35,815 nucleotides of DNA, taken from positions 1 to 35,815 of the forward strand of contig JAHYJD010000029.1 in NCBI GenBank assembly GCA_019429365.1, in the 5' to 3' direction. Numbering within the stretch: position 1 is the first letter of the stretch; each line of letters opens with the position of its first letter. Below, in pieces: positions 7,190 through 16,127 of the stretch. Origin of the DNA: Bacteroidales bacterium (GTDB lineage Bacteria > Bacteroidota > Bacteroidia > Bacteroidales > UBA7960). Made by a program: the position numbers and the translations under genes. The notes below the pieces were generated by a model. The model was not told where the DNA came from, did not search any database, and was given only the letters and a program-made list of their open reading frames with translations.

Positions 7190-9550
7190 ATGAACGACCG
7201 AGTTGTTTTTCTCCGAACACAGAGCCTTGAGGCTGAGAATGTGTTAAGTCACGAACGGGCGGTGTTGGTCACTGAGTTTTATCGCGACCTGCTGCCCGAA
7301 AACGAGCCGGCACCGGTGCAGCGGGCATTGTGCTTTAAGCATATTCTGGAAAATAAAAGCCTTTTTATTGGCGAAAAGGAGCTGATTGTGGGTGAGCGCG
7401 GCCCGGCGCCCAAGGCCACTCCCACCTACCCCGAAGTCACGCTGCACTCGCTCGAAGACCTTGACATTCTTAACTCCCGGCCCAAGGTTTCATTTGAAGT
7501 ATCGGAGGAGACTCGCAACGTTTACGAGCAGGAGATCATTCCGTTCTGGAAAGGGCGCACTAATCGCGACAAGCTGATGGCGCTGATGAGCCCCCGCTGG
7601 AAAAGGGCTTATGAAGCGGGCATTTTCACCGAGTTCCAGGAGCAGCGCGCTCCGGGCCATACCGTGCTCGGAAAGAAAATGTTCGGCAAAGGCATGCTCG
7701 ACCTGATCAACGAATGTAATGCCGCCATGGACGGCCTTGACTTTGACCGCGACAAGCAAGCCAGCGAAAAGGCGGCCGAGCTCAAAGCCATGAAAATTGC
7801 TGCACAGGCGCTCATAACCTTTGCATACCGCCATTCTGAAGCCTTAAATGAGTTGGCTTTGGCCGAAAAAGATACCGCCCGGCGCAATGAACTTCAGCAC
7901 ATGGCTGCTGTTTGCCAAAGGGTACCGGCCCATGCGCCGCAGACCTTCCACGAAGCGCTTCAGCACTATTGGTTCATCCACCTTGGGGTGATCACCGAAC
8001 TTAATCCCTGGGACTCGTTCAATCCAGGACGCCTCGATCAGCACCTGATGCCTTTTTTCGCCAAAGAGTCAGCAGCCGGAACCCTTGATCGCGAGCAGGC
8101 GCGCGAGTTGCTGCAGTGCTTCTGGGTGAAATTCAACAACCACCCTGCCCCGCCAAAGATGGGTGTCACCGCACTCGAAAGCAACACCTACACCGACTTT
8201 GCCTTGATTAACCTTGGAGGTGTGAAAGCTGATGGCAGCGACGCGGTAAACGAAATGACCTACCTGATCCTGGAGGTCATCAAGGAAATGCGCCTGCTGC
8301 AACCCAGCAGTATGGTGCAGGTGGGCAAGAAAAACCCCGACCGGTTTATTCACAAAACGCTCGACATTATCCGCACCGGCTTTGGGCAGCCTTCCATATT
8401 CAATACCGATGCCATTATTCAGCAGTTGCTTCGCCAGGGAAAAGACATTGAGGATGCCCGCAACGGAGGCGCATCAGGTTGCGTGGAAACAGGCGCTTTC
8501 GGAACTGAAGCCTACGTGCTGACGGGCTATTTTAACCTGGCAAAAATCCTTGAGGTGACCCTGCACAATGGCTTTGACCCACGCACCCAGAAGCAGATCG
8601 GACCTGAAACAGGAGATCCGCTCAGTTTTAACACATTCGATGACCTGCTCCAGGCTTACAAAACCCAGATCCGTTACTTTGCCGACATAAAAATTGAAGG
8701 GAACCTGATCATTGAGCAGCTTTTTGCCACACAATTGCCGGTGCCTTTCCTTTCGCTATTGATCGATGACTGCATTGCCAACGGCAAGGACTACAACGCA
8801 GGCGGAGCGCGTTACAACACCAGCTACATTCAGGGCGTTGGCCTTGGCAGTGTTACCGACAGCCTTGCTGCATTGCGTTTCCACGTATTTGATAAGGAGA
8901 CCATTTCCATGGAAGGCATGCTGGAAGCCATACAAAACAACTTTGAAAATTACGGGGAGTTCCGCCGTGAACTGGTTTTTAGCACCCCGAAATACGGCAA
9001 CGACGACGATTATGCCGACCAGCAGGCCACCCAGACATTCAACATGTACTTCGAAGCAGTGGATGGCCGCCCGTGCTATCGTGGCGGAAAATTCCGCATA
9101 AATATGCTTCCTACCACCTGCCATATCTATTTTGGCAGCGTAACGGGTGCCCTGCCCGATGGCCGTTTGGCGGGCAAGCCGCTCTCGGAAGGCATTAGCC
9201 CGGTGCAGGGCGCCGACCACAAAGGACCCACGGCTGTGCTGAAATCGGCTGCAAAAATTGACCACATAAAAACCGGCGGCACGTTGCTAAATCAGAAGTT
9301 CACCCCTTCTTTTTTTGATGATCCTGAAAGTTACAAGAAACTAACGGCGCTGATCCGGACCTACTTCAGACTCGATGGCCACCACATACAGTTCAACGTG
9401 GTATCGGCCGACACCCTGCGCGATGCCCAGAAGCACCCCGAAAAATACCGCGACCTGATTGTTCGGGTGGCAGGCTACAGCGACTACTTCAACGACCTGG
9501 GCGAAGACCTGCAAAACGAAATCATTGCCCGCACAGAGCATAGTGAATAA
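7190..9550 (+). CDS. hypD: trans-4-hydroxy-L-proline dehydratase (glycyl radical enzyme)
   Basis: A 786-residue glycyl radical enzyme. The thiyl-radical cysteine is Cys431 with partner Glu433 in S-G-C-V-E-T-G, and the glycyl radical site is Gly762 in V-R-V-A-G-Y-S-D near the C-terminus. The sequence strongly recalls Clostridioides difficile HypD over its whole length (for example M-L-P-T-T-C-H-I-Y-F-G, K-T-G-G-T-L-L-N-Q and the ending L-Q-N-E-I-I-A-R-T-E). The two radical residues sit exactly three positions earlier than Cys434 and Gly765 of that protein, as I remember them. HypD removes water from trans-4-hydroxy-L-proline, giving pyrroline-5-carboxylate, which a reductase then turns into proline. 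No proC-like gene is in the window. The upstream radical-SAM gene is its likely activase. Anaerobic, cytoplasmic. A plain pyruvate formate-lyase is less likely. Confidence 0.88.
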   Translation: MNDRVVFLRTQSLEAENVLSHERAVLVTEFYRDLLPENEPAPVQRALCFKHILENKSLFIGEKELIVGERGPAPKATPTYPEVTLHSLEDLDILNSRPKVSFEVSEETRNVYEQEIIPFWKGRTNRDKLMALMSPRWKRAYEAGIFTEFQEQRAPGHTVLGKKMFGKGMLDLINECNAAMDGLDFDRDKQASEKAAELKAMKIAAQALITFAYRHSEALNELALAEKDTARRNELQHMAAVCQRVPAHAPQTFHEALQHYWFIHLGVITELNPWDSFNPGRLDQHLMPFFAKESAAGTLDREQARELLQCFWVKFNNHPAPPKMGVTALESNTYTDFALINLGGVKADGSDAVNEMTYLILEVIKEMRLLQPSSMVQVGKKNPDRFIHKTLDIIRTGFGQPSIFNTDAIIQQLLRQGKDIEDARNGGASGCVETGAFGTEAYVLTGYFNLAKILEVTLHNGFDPRTQKQIGPETGDPLSFNTFDDLLQAYKTQIRYFADIKIEGNLIIEQLFATQLPVPFLSLLIDDCIANGKDYNAGGARYNTSYIQGVGLGSVTDSLAALRFHVFDKETISMEGMLEAIQNNFENYGEFRRELVFSTPKYGNDDDYADQQATQTFNMYFEAVDGRPCYRGGKFRINMLPTTCHIYFGSVTGALPDGRLAGKPLSEGISPVQGADHKGPTAVLKSAAKIDHIKTGGTLLNQKFTPSFFDDPESYKKLTALIRTYFRLDGHHIQFNVVSADTLRDAQKHPEKYRDLIVRVAGYSDYFNDLGEDLQNEIIARTEHSE

Positions 9551-9571
9551 TCGTTTCTTAGCCTATTTTTA

Positions 9572-9604
9572 AAAAACCCGGTGCAACTCTTTGCCCGGGT
9601 TTTT
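9572..9604 (+). terminator. intrinsic terminator of hypD
   Basis: AAAAACCCGG (9572-9581) and CCGGGTTTTT (9595-9604) form a 10-bp stem with a 13-base loop, ending in a T-run. It lies about 20 bases after the hypD stop. The symmetric A and T runs could let it work in both directions. Confidence 0.88.
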
Positions 9605-9607
9605 CGT

Positions 9608-9639
9608 TTTGGTAACCCTCTTAAATTTCCCTAAATTCG
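9608..9639 (+). promoter_or_regulatory. Bacteroidota-type promoter for the CotH protein
   Basis: TTTG (9608-9611), a 20-base spacer, then TAAATTCG (9632-9639), one mismatch from the TAnnTTTG box of the Bacteroidota primary sigma factor with its TTTG -33 partner. It lies directly after the hypD terminator and 45 bases before the ATG at 9685, as expected for an independent start of transcription. Confidence 0.5.
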
Positions 9640-9684
9640 TAGGCTAAGAATTAGCTGCAACTATTGAAAAATATAAAGGTTTAC

Positions 9685-12600
9685 ATGTTTACTTCCCTGA
9701 ACTTCCATTCTAACGTCCAATTTATACGTAATACCTTGGCATCCAATAAACTACTACCCGGCATATTATTTTTTTTGTTCTTGCTATTGCTGCAGAGTAC
9801 AGTATGGTCGCAAACAATTGCCATTAACGAAGTGATGGCTTCCAATGCCTGGACCATTGCCGATGAGGACGGAGACTTTGAAGACTGGATTGAACTTTTC
9901 AATTTTGGTTCAGAACCTGTAAATCTGGAAGGGTTTGGCCTCTCCGACAATTACGAAAATCCTTTTAAGTGGGTTTTCCCGTCGGTAACCCTTAACCCTG
10001 GCGAGCATCTTTTGGTTTGGGCTTCAGGAAAAGACCGGCGGCCGGTTCAGGGCGCTTTTACACCCGGTTTGGTGCGAGAGGTTTTTGGAGGCATCCCTGG
10101 AGTGGCTGTCAGTGACCTTACAGGCCACATCAGTTTCCCGGAGAATCCCAGTACCCGAAACATTCTTACCAGGCTTTTTGAAGCGCCTTCCAATTACGGA
10201 GTTGAATACGGGCAGAGAGTCTATGGATATATCAAGGCACCCCAGAGTGGCTTCTACACTTTCTGGATTGCCAGCGACGATAACTCCCAACTGTTTATAA
10301 GCACCTCAGAAAGCCCTGAGGATACTTTGTTGATTGCCCACGTGCCCTTAAATACGGCTCCCCGTCAATGGCATCTATATCCAGCGCAACAATCTGATCC
10401 TGTTCACCTGCAGGAAGGAACATACTATTACATCCTGGCTTTAATGAAGCAAAACCACTGGGGCGACAACCTTGCCGTGGCCTGGGAGCTCCCTGACGGT
10501 ACATTTGAAGGCCCCATCGAAGGTCAAAACCTCTTCAGGGCCAGGGCGGAGCTTCACACCAATTTCAGCATTAGCCAGGATGGAGAAGAAATAATCCTGA
10601 CGAGCCCCCAGGGTGATTTGATCAGTGAGCTTTTGCCCAGAGCCATTCCAACAGGTATTTCATATGGCCGGGTGCCCGATGGAACGGGAGATTGGCACTT
10701 CTTCAGTGAGCCAACACCAGGAATGCCTAACAACAGCCAGCCTTTTGGCGAACTTTTGAACCCTCCGGTTTTTTCCCAACCAGGAGGTTTCTATTCAGAA
10801 GCTTTTCATATGTCCGTTTCACATCCCGATCCGGAGGTGCAAATTATGTTTACACTCGATGGTTCTGACCCTGATCCTGAGAACCTCTCTGGAACAACCT
10901 ATTCTTACAAAAATGTATATCCGCAAAACCCCGGCGACCCTTTTGGAATATTCCTGACCAATACCTTCAGAACACATCTTTATTCTGATTCTATATTTAT
11001 TTATGATCGTTCGGCTGAACCAGATAAACTTACCCAGATATCTTCTACCTGGCACCGAACGCCTTATTACCTGCCAAACGAGCCGGTGAGCAAAGGTACG
11101 GTGATAAGGGCCCGGGCGGTAAAACCCGGTGCCCTTCCCAGTCAAACGATTACCGCCACCTATTTCATAAACGAAAGTGATACCGCCACGTACCCCGTAC
11201 CGGTGATTTCACTCAGCCTCCAGGAGGATGCCTTTTTCGACTATTACGAGGGCATTTATGTGGCAGGACAGTTGTTTGACGAGTGGCGGACGGCATACCC
11301 CCACGCCAGCCCGTTAGGAGGAACTCCCTCCAACTATTTTCTAAGGGGAGATTTTACGGAAATCAATGCCCACCTTGAATTTTTCGAACCGAACCGGACC
11401 GTGGCTTCCTTATCGCAAAATATGGGAGTAAGGTTACACGGAGGCTGGAGCAGGGCCTTCCCGCAAAAATCCTTAAGGCTTTATGCCAGGGCCCGTTACG
11501 GAGCCTCACATTTTGCGCACCCCTTTTTTCCCGACCGGAAATACGAAAGCTTTAAGCGCCTGATCCTCAGAAACGCCGGACAGGATTACCATAACGCTTT
11601 TATGCGCGATGGGGTGATACAAACCATGGTATCACACCTGAATTTTGACACCCAGAATTTCCAGCCTGCCGTACTTTTTCTAAATGGCGAATACTGGGGC
11701 ATTCACCACATAAGAGAAAGATTGGACAAACATTACCTGGAAAGGGTTTACGGGGTAGAACCTGAAAACATTGATTTGCTGGAAACCAATGCCATTACCA
11801 TTGAAGGCGATCCGGAACACTACCATTCCATGATCGACTTCATTGCCAACAACCCAATGAACGATCCATCGAACTTTGAGCATATCAAAACCATGATGGA
11901 TCTGGATAATTTCACAGACTACCAAATTTCCAACATTTATTTTGCCAATACCGACTGGCCAGGCAACAATGTTAAATTCTGGAGGCTCAAAACCGATGGA
12001 TTTCAGCCCCATGCACCCCCGGGCCACGATGGGCGCTGGCGATGGCTATTGTTCGACACGGATTACGGCCTGGGCTTATACGAAACCTTTTCACACAACA
12101 CCCTGGCTTTTGCTACCGACTCCGCACAAACCCAATGGCCCAACCCGGCTTGGTCTACCTTTCTTTTGCGAAAACTACTCGAGAATGAGACCTTCCGCAT
12201 TGACTTTATCAACCGTTTTGCCGATTTGCTCAACACAGCGTTCCTTCCTGAGCGAACAACAGAAATTATTGAAGATTGCAGGCAGTTGCTGGACCCCATA
12301 ATGCACGAGCAGACCCAGAGATGGAGTTCGCCAGGTTGGGGAAATCCTACCCTTTGGCACAACGATGTGGACGATCTTATTTTGTTTGCAAGCCTAAGGC
12401 CGGTCTACCAGCGCAACCATATACGCATGCAATTCGGCCTTACGGATTATGCAAACCTTAACGTGGATGTGAACGACCCTGCAGCGGGATACATCCGAAT
12501 CAACACCATAGTCATTGTTGCCGGGACCCCGGGTGTGCCCGAATCTCCTTATCCCTGGAGCGGCACTTACTTCAGAAATATCCCGATTCAAATTGAGGCC

Positions 12601-13551
12601 ATTGCAAAACAGGGGTATGTTTTCAGCCATTGGGAAGGCGATAATAATGGCAATGACCCATTGTTAAACATAACACCCACGGGAAACCATTCCCTTACCG
12701 CCTATTTTACTGAAAGTCAAGCCCCAGAAACTGAACTTATCCATTACTGGCATTTTAACAACTTACCCGACGGAACCCTGACCTATGTTCAGCCTGATTT
12801 CTCAGAAGTGACCGGCGCACTTATTTCTTACCCAGGCACAGGTGATGGCTATATGGACAAAAGAACCCACCGGGCAGAAGATCCGGTATCGAACCTTAAT
12901 CTCCAGATGGGCCAGGAGCCAAACCAGGGAGCAGTGCTGAGGGCAAGAAATCCTTCCGATACCCGATCGCTGATCATTGAATCACCCTCTACAGGCTATA
13001 AAGATATTATTCTGACTTATGCCACCTCCCGAACCAACAATGGTGCGACCCAACAAGAGGTTTATTATTCAACCAATGATGGTGCCGAATGGCATTATAC
13101 CGGACAGAGCCATACGCTGTCACTACTGCCAGATTGGGAATTGATTACGATTGACTTATCAGATACGGAAGCTGTAAACAACAATGCAGGCCTGCAGTTT
13201 AAGGTTATTTTTACTGGAAACAACACGAGTGGCACCTCGGGTAATAATCGTTTTGATAATATATCCGTTTCAGGAGCCCTGATAAGCAATTCAAATAATC
13301 AGCCCTCCCATCATTACAATATCACCATTAAGCCCAACCCGGCCAGTGAATTTTTTACACTAAGCTTAGCCCCAATCGGCAACCCCAGCGGCTTGCTCAG
13401 GGTCTACAACCTGGATGGGAGCATTGCTCTGGAGCAAGTCGTTTATCAGCCAGAAACACAGGTATTTATTGGCTCCCTCTTGCCGGGCCTTTACATCATT
13501 CATTTTATCAACGAAAAAGGAATTGCTTCAAAGCGCTTAATTAAGAATTAA
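9685..13551 (+). CDS. T9SS-secreted lamin-tail/PA14/CotH multi-domain protein
   Basis: A 1288-residue secreted protein. The ATG at 9685 is preferred; an in-frame TTG seven codons upstream is possible. After a long signal sequence (to about residue 43) come: a lamin-tail domain (about 45-130, I-N-E-V-M-A-S-N, D-W-I-E-L-F-N); a PA14-like domain (about 130-290, G-F-Y-T-F-W-I-A-S-D-D); a chitobiase C-terminal-like domain (about 360-498, F-T-L-D-G-S-D-P); and a CotH kinase-like domain (about 500-925, with R-L-H-G-G-W-S-R, P-Q-K-S-L-R-L, G-I-H-H-I-R-E-R and the acidic F-D-T-D-Y-G-L-G). A bacterial-repeat segment with H-W-E-G-D (about 982), a beta-sandwich (about 1020-1200) and a type IX sorting tail (about 1212-1288) complete it. 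CotH domains are atypical protein kinases; the substrate here is unknown. The tail implies export through the Por system. Confidence 0.9.
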   Translation: MFTSLNFHSNVQFIRNTLASNKLLPGILFFLFLLLLQSTVWSQTIAINEVMASNAWTIADEDGDFEDWIELFNFGSEPVNLEGFGLSDNYENPFKWVFPSVTLNPGEHLLVWASGKDRRPVQGAFTPGLVREVFGGIPGVAVSDLTGHISFPENPSTRNILTRLFEAPSNYGVEYGQRVYGYIKAPQSGFYTFWIASDDNSQLFISTSESPEDTLLIAHVPLNTAPRQWHLYPAQQSDPVHLQEGTYYYILALMKQNHWGDNLAVAWELPDGTFEGPIEGQNLFRARAELHTNFSISQDGEEIILTSPQGDLISELLPRAIPTGISYGRVPDGTGDWHFFSEPTPGMPNNSQPFGELLNPPVFSQPGGFYSEAFHMSVSHPDPEVQIMFTLDGSDPDPENLSGTTYSYKNVYPQNPGDPFGIFLTNTFRTHLYSDSIFIYDRSAEPDKLTQISSTWHRTPYYLPNEPVSKGTVIRARAVKPGALPSQTITATYFINESDTATYPVPVISLSLQEDAFFDYYEGIYVAGQLFDEWRTAYPHASPLGGTPSNYFLRGDFTEINAHLEFFEPNRTVASLSQNMGVRLHGGWSRAFPQKSLRLYARARYGASHFAHPFFPDRKYESFKRLILRNAGQDYHNAFMRDGVIQTMVSHLNFDTQNFQPAVLFLNGEYWGIHHIRERLDKHYLERVYGVEPENIDLLETNAITIEGDPEHYHSMIDFIANNPMNDPSNFEHIKTMMDLDNFTDYQISNIYFANTDWPGNNVKFWRLKTDGFQPHAPPGHDGRWRWLLFDTDYGLGLYETFSHNTLAFATDSAQTQWPNPAWSTFLLRKLLENETFRIDFINRFADLLNTAFLPERTTEIIEDCRQLLDPIMHEQTQRWSSPGWGNPTLWHNDVDDLILFASLRPVYQRNHIRMQFGLTDYANLNVDVNDPAAGYIRINTIVIVAGTPGVPESPYPWSGTYFRNIPIQIEAIAKQGYVFSHWEGDNNGNDPLLNITPTGNHSLTAYFTESQAPETELIHYWHFNNLPDGTLTYVQPDFSEVTGALISYPGTGDGYMDKRTHRAEDPVSNLNLQMGQEPNQGAVLRARNPSDTRSLIIESPSTGYKDIILTYATSRTNNGATQQEVYYSTNDGAEWHYTGQSHTLSLLPDWELITIDLSDTEAVNNNAGLQFKVIFTGNNTSGTSGNNRFDNISVSGALISNSNNQPSHHYNITIKPNPASEFFTLSLAPIGNPSGLLRVYNLDGSIALEQVVYQPETQVFIGSLLPGLYIIHFINEKGIASKRLIKN

Positions 13552-13686
13552 GATGTTCAAGTCCGATTTTGTCCTTTTCGCTCTTGCAAATTAGGTTTTC
13601 AACAAAGCCAATAGTATTTTTATGCTTTCATTTTTCTGAACAAACCTTTCTGAGAGAATTTTAATTACCAAACAAATTTTTAAAAA

Positions 13687-14661
13687 ATGACTGAACAAGA
13701 ACTTCAGATTCGCCGGCTGGTGGAACTGATCAAAAAAAATTTAAGACAGGTGCTCCTCGGACTGCTGGTGTTTATTGCCCTGCTCACCTCGGTGAAAACC
13801 GTGGGCCCCGAGCAGGAAGGCATTGTGCTGTTTCTCGGTAAATATAACCGGACAGTTCAGCCAGGCCTGAACTTTATCGTGCCTTTCGGGCTCGAACACA
13901 TGTACAAAATCCCTGTGCAGCGCCAGCTCAAGCAGGAATTCGGGTTTCGCACGGTGGAGGCTGGCGTGCGATCGCAGTACTCCAAAGACGCTTACCGCGA
14001 CGAGTCGCTTATGCTTACCGGCGACCTCAACCTGGCTGATGTGGAGTGGGTGATCCAATACCGAATTGTGAACTCATACAACTACCTTTTCAGGGTGCGC
14101 GATGCCGAAGATGCCCTTCACGACATGGCCGAAGCCGCCATGCGTAAAATTGTAGGTGATCGTACGGTGAATGAGGTGCTTACGGTAGGACGTCAGGAAG
14201 TGGCTTCCAGCGTGGAAGTTTTGCTTCAGCGCATGTGCAACGAATATGAAAACGGCATTCGAATAGACCAGGTAGTGCTGCAGGACGTGAATCCGCCCGA
14301 CCCGGTGAAGCCATCGTTTAATGCTGTGAACGAAGCCCAGCAGGAACGCGAAACCCTTATTAACAGGGCCGAGTCGGAATACAACCGTGTGATTCCACGG
14401 GCACGTGGCGAAGCCCAGGAAACCATACAGCTGGCCGAAGCTTATGCCCTGAACCGCGTAAATATTGCCACCGGCGAAGCCGACCGCTTTAGCTCGCTTT
14501 ATGCTGAATACGTGAAAGCACCTGAGGTGACTAAAAAACGCCTCTACTATGAAACAATGGAGCGTATTTTGCCAAACCTTGGCAACAAAATCATTGTGGA
14601 CGAAAAAGGCACCAATGTGCTGCCTCTGTTGAACATCGACCAGGTAAGGCAAGGCAATTAA
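13687..14661 (+). CDS. hflK: HflK-like SPFH/Band 7 membrane protein
   Basis: A 324-residue protein with a short cytoplasmic start, one membrane helix at about residues 20-37 and a Band 7/SPFH domain beginning at V-G-P-E-Q-E-G-I-V-L-F-L-G-K. A coiled-coil stretch rich in Glu, Arg and Ala follows (about 220-260, with E-A-Q-Q-E-R-E and A-R-G-E-A-Q-E). HflK and HflC form a large ring in the inner membrane that encloses and restrains the FtsH protease, with most of their mass in the periplasm. It is shorter than the E. coli protein because the glycine/proline-rich N-terminus is missing. The hflC gene follows after 17 bases, indicating one transcript. The order hflK-hflC is the usual one and secures the naming. 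Confidence 0.9.
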   Translation: MTEQELQIRRLVELIKKNLRQVLLGLLVFIALLTSVKTVGPEQEGIVLFLGKYNRTVQPGLNFIVPFGLEHMYKIPVQRQLKQEFGFRTVEAGVRSQYSKDAYRDESLMLTGDLNLADVEWVIQYRIVNSYNYLFRVRDAEDALHDMAEAAMRKIVGDRTVNEVLTVGRQEVASSVEVLLQRMCNEYENGIRIDQVVLQDVNPPDPVKPSFNAVNEAQQERETLINRAESEYNRVIPRARGEAQETIQLAEAYALNRVNIATGEADRFSSLYAEYVKAPEVTKKRLYYETMERILPNLGNKIIVDEKGTNVLPLLNIDQVRQGN

Positions 14662-14678
14662 TCCAAAAAAAAATCCAA

Positions 14679-15617
14679 ATGAAAACTAAATTTATCATAA
14701 TACTTGTTTCGGTATTGGTACTGCTGATCCTCTCTTTGAGCAGCATGTTCATACTCGATGAAACCCAGCAGGCCATTGTAACCCAGTTTGGGAAACCCGT
14801 CGGGGGCCCACGCACCGAGCCCGGCCTCAACTATAAGGTTCCGTTCATACAGAAAGTGCAGTATTTCGACAAGCGCTATCTGAAATGGGATGGCGACCCC
14901 AACCAGGTGCCGACACAGGATAAAAAGTTCATCCATGTCGACACCTATGCGCGCTGGCAAATCACTGATCCCCTGCAGTTTTTTATTCGCCTTAGGGACG
15001 AGCGCAGTGGACAGTCGCGCCTCGATGACATTCTGGATGGTGAGACTCGAAATGCTATTGCCAGCCATGAACTCCTTGACCTGGTTCGTTCTACCAACCG
15101 AACCCCGGAAGTTTACGAGGATTATTTGCAGGAGCTGGAAATACTGGAAGACATCACCGTTGGCCGGGAAGAAATTGAAGCCATGATCCTGAAACGTGCC
15201 AACGAACGCACCTCCGACCTGGGTATTGTTATTCTCGATTTCCGCTTCAAGCGGATGAATTACGTGGCCGAGGTTAGGGAGCGCGTGTACGACCGTATGA
15301 TCAGCGAGCGCAACCGTATTGCCGACCAGTTTCGCTCGGAAGGCGAAGGCGAAGCCCGCAAGATTGAAGGCGACAAGGAACGCGACCTGGCTCAGATTCA
15401 ATCGGAGGCCATTCGCGAGGCAGAAATGATTCGCGGACGGGCCGATGCCAGGGCCACCGAGATTTATGCCGCTGCATACAACCGCACGGCCATGTCGAGA
15501 GACCTTTACAGCTTCCTGCGTGCAATGGAGTCGCTCGAAAAATCGCTGGATGAGAATACAAGTATTATTTTGACCACCGACAACGAACTGTTTAAATACC
15601 TGAAAGATACCCGCTAA
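14679..15617 (+). CDS. hflC: HflC-like SPFH/Band 7 membrane protein
   Basis: A 312-residue partner of HflK. A signal-anchor helix (about residues 4-23) is followed by D-E-T-Q-Q-A-I-V-T-Q-F-G-K-P, the typical start of the HflC Band 7 domain. Then come a charged coiled coil with S-E-G-E-G-E-A-R-K-I-E-G-D-K (about 225-240) and the characteristic end around Y-S-F-L-R-A-M-E-S-L. The protein sits in the inner membrane with HflK and modulates FtsH-dependent turnover of membrane proteins. Its stop codon forms the loop of a small ACCCGC/GCGGGT hairpin (15609-15623), and a strong intrinsic terminator follows about 120 bases later. Confidence 0.9.
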   Translation: MKTKFIIILVSVLVLLILSLSSMFILDETQQAIVTQFGKPVGGPRTEPGLNYKVPFIQKVQYFDKRYLKWDGDPNQVPTQDKKFIHVDTYARWQITDPLQFFIRLRDERSGQSRLDDILDGETRNAIASHELLDLVRSTNRTPEVYEDYLQELEILEDITVGREEIEAMILKRANERTSDLGIVILDFRFKRMNYVAEVRERVYDRMISERNRIADQFRSEGEGEARKIEGDKERDLAQIQSEAIREAEMIRGRADARATEIYAAAYNRTAMSRDLYSFLRAMESLEKSLDENTSIILTTDNELFKYLKDTR

Positions 15618-15735
15618 GCGGGTTTAACCCCCGGATGAAAAAGTAAGTTATCCTGACACAACCCAAAAATTATGGGCCACGCCATACTAAGAAAGTGGTT
15701 CTGGGAGAAATGAAAAGGGTTGTAAACACTAATCT

Positions 15736-15772
15736 AAAAGCGAATCAGCCATGTAGCTGATTCGCTTTTTTT
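15736..15772 (+). terminator. strong intrinsic terminator after hflKC
   Basis: AAAAGCGAATCAGC (15736-15749) and GCTGATTCGCTTTT (15756-15769) form a perfect 14-bp stem around a 6-base loop, followed by more T. It closes the hflKC transcript and separates it from the glucan locus. Confidence 0.93.
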
Positions 15773-16127
15773 CTCCAAAGGCCTCCACATAGCCATTCAC
15801 CCGCAACATTTGAATCTGAAGCTAAGCAGCTATAGGTATCTCATTGAGTTGCATTATAAAAAAACACCTAACCGGTTTTCAACAAGAAATTCAACAAATC
15901 TCTAAGTCGGTTTTGATTAATCTTTACGGCTAACCTTATTTATAAAAAAAGGATGGTCTAATAGAATGTAAATGAATCCGAAAAATTCTATTTTTGCATG
16001 ACCCCGAAGAAAGGGGTAGCTTACAACTCCATTTCGGTTAAGTTGTGCTCCAATGTTAGCGGAAGTAAGATTCACCTTGACGAATCATTCCTGCTTTTTC
16101 TTTTTTGAAATCTAAACTTGAAGTACT
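15773..16127 (+). promoter_or_regulatory. upstream region of the first GPH transporter, with a possible -7 box
   Basis: No gene is seen in these 355 bases. TATTTTTG at 15989-15996 fits the TAnnTTTG -7 box exactly, but the -33 position reads AATG instead of TTTG, so the promoter is weak or needs an activator. About 130 bases of leader would follow, holding small inverted repeats: ACAACT (16023-16028) with AGTTGT (16041-16046), and GATTC with GAATC around 16070-16087. No known riboswitch is recognised. Confidence 0.3.

Noticed and set aside
8756-9265. 169-codon minus-strand open frame inside hypD
   Set aside because: It lies fully opposite a well-supported gene with strong coding signal; a shadow frame.
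14074-15401. Minus-strand open frames of 192 and 247 codons opposite hflK and hflC
   Set aside because: They mirror the codon pattern of the SPFH genes and show no recognisable domain; shadows.
15609-15623. Hairpin around the hflC stop codon as a terminator
   Set aside because: The stem is only six base pairs and no T-run follows; the clear terminator is at 15736-15772.
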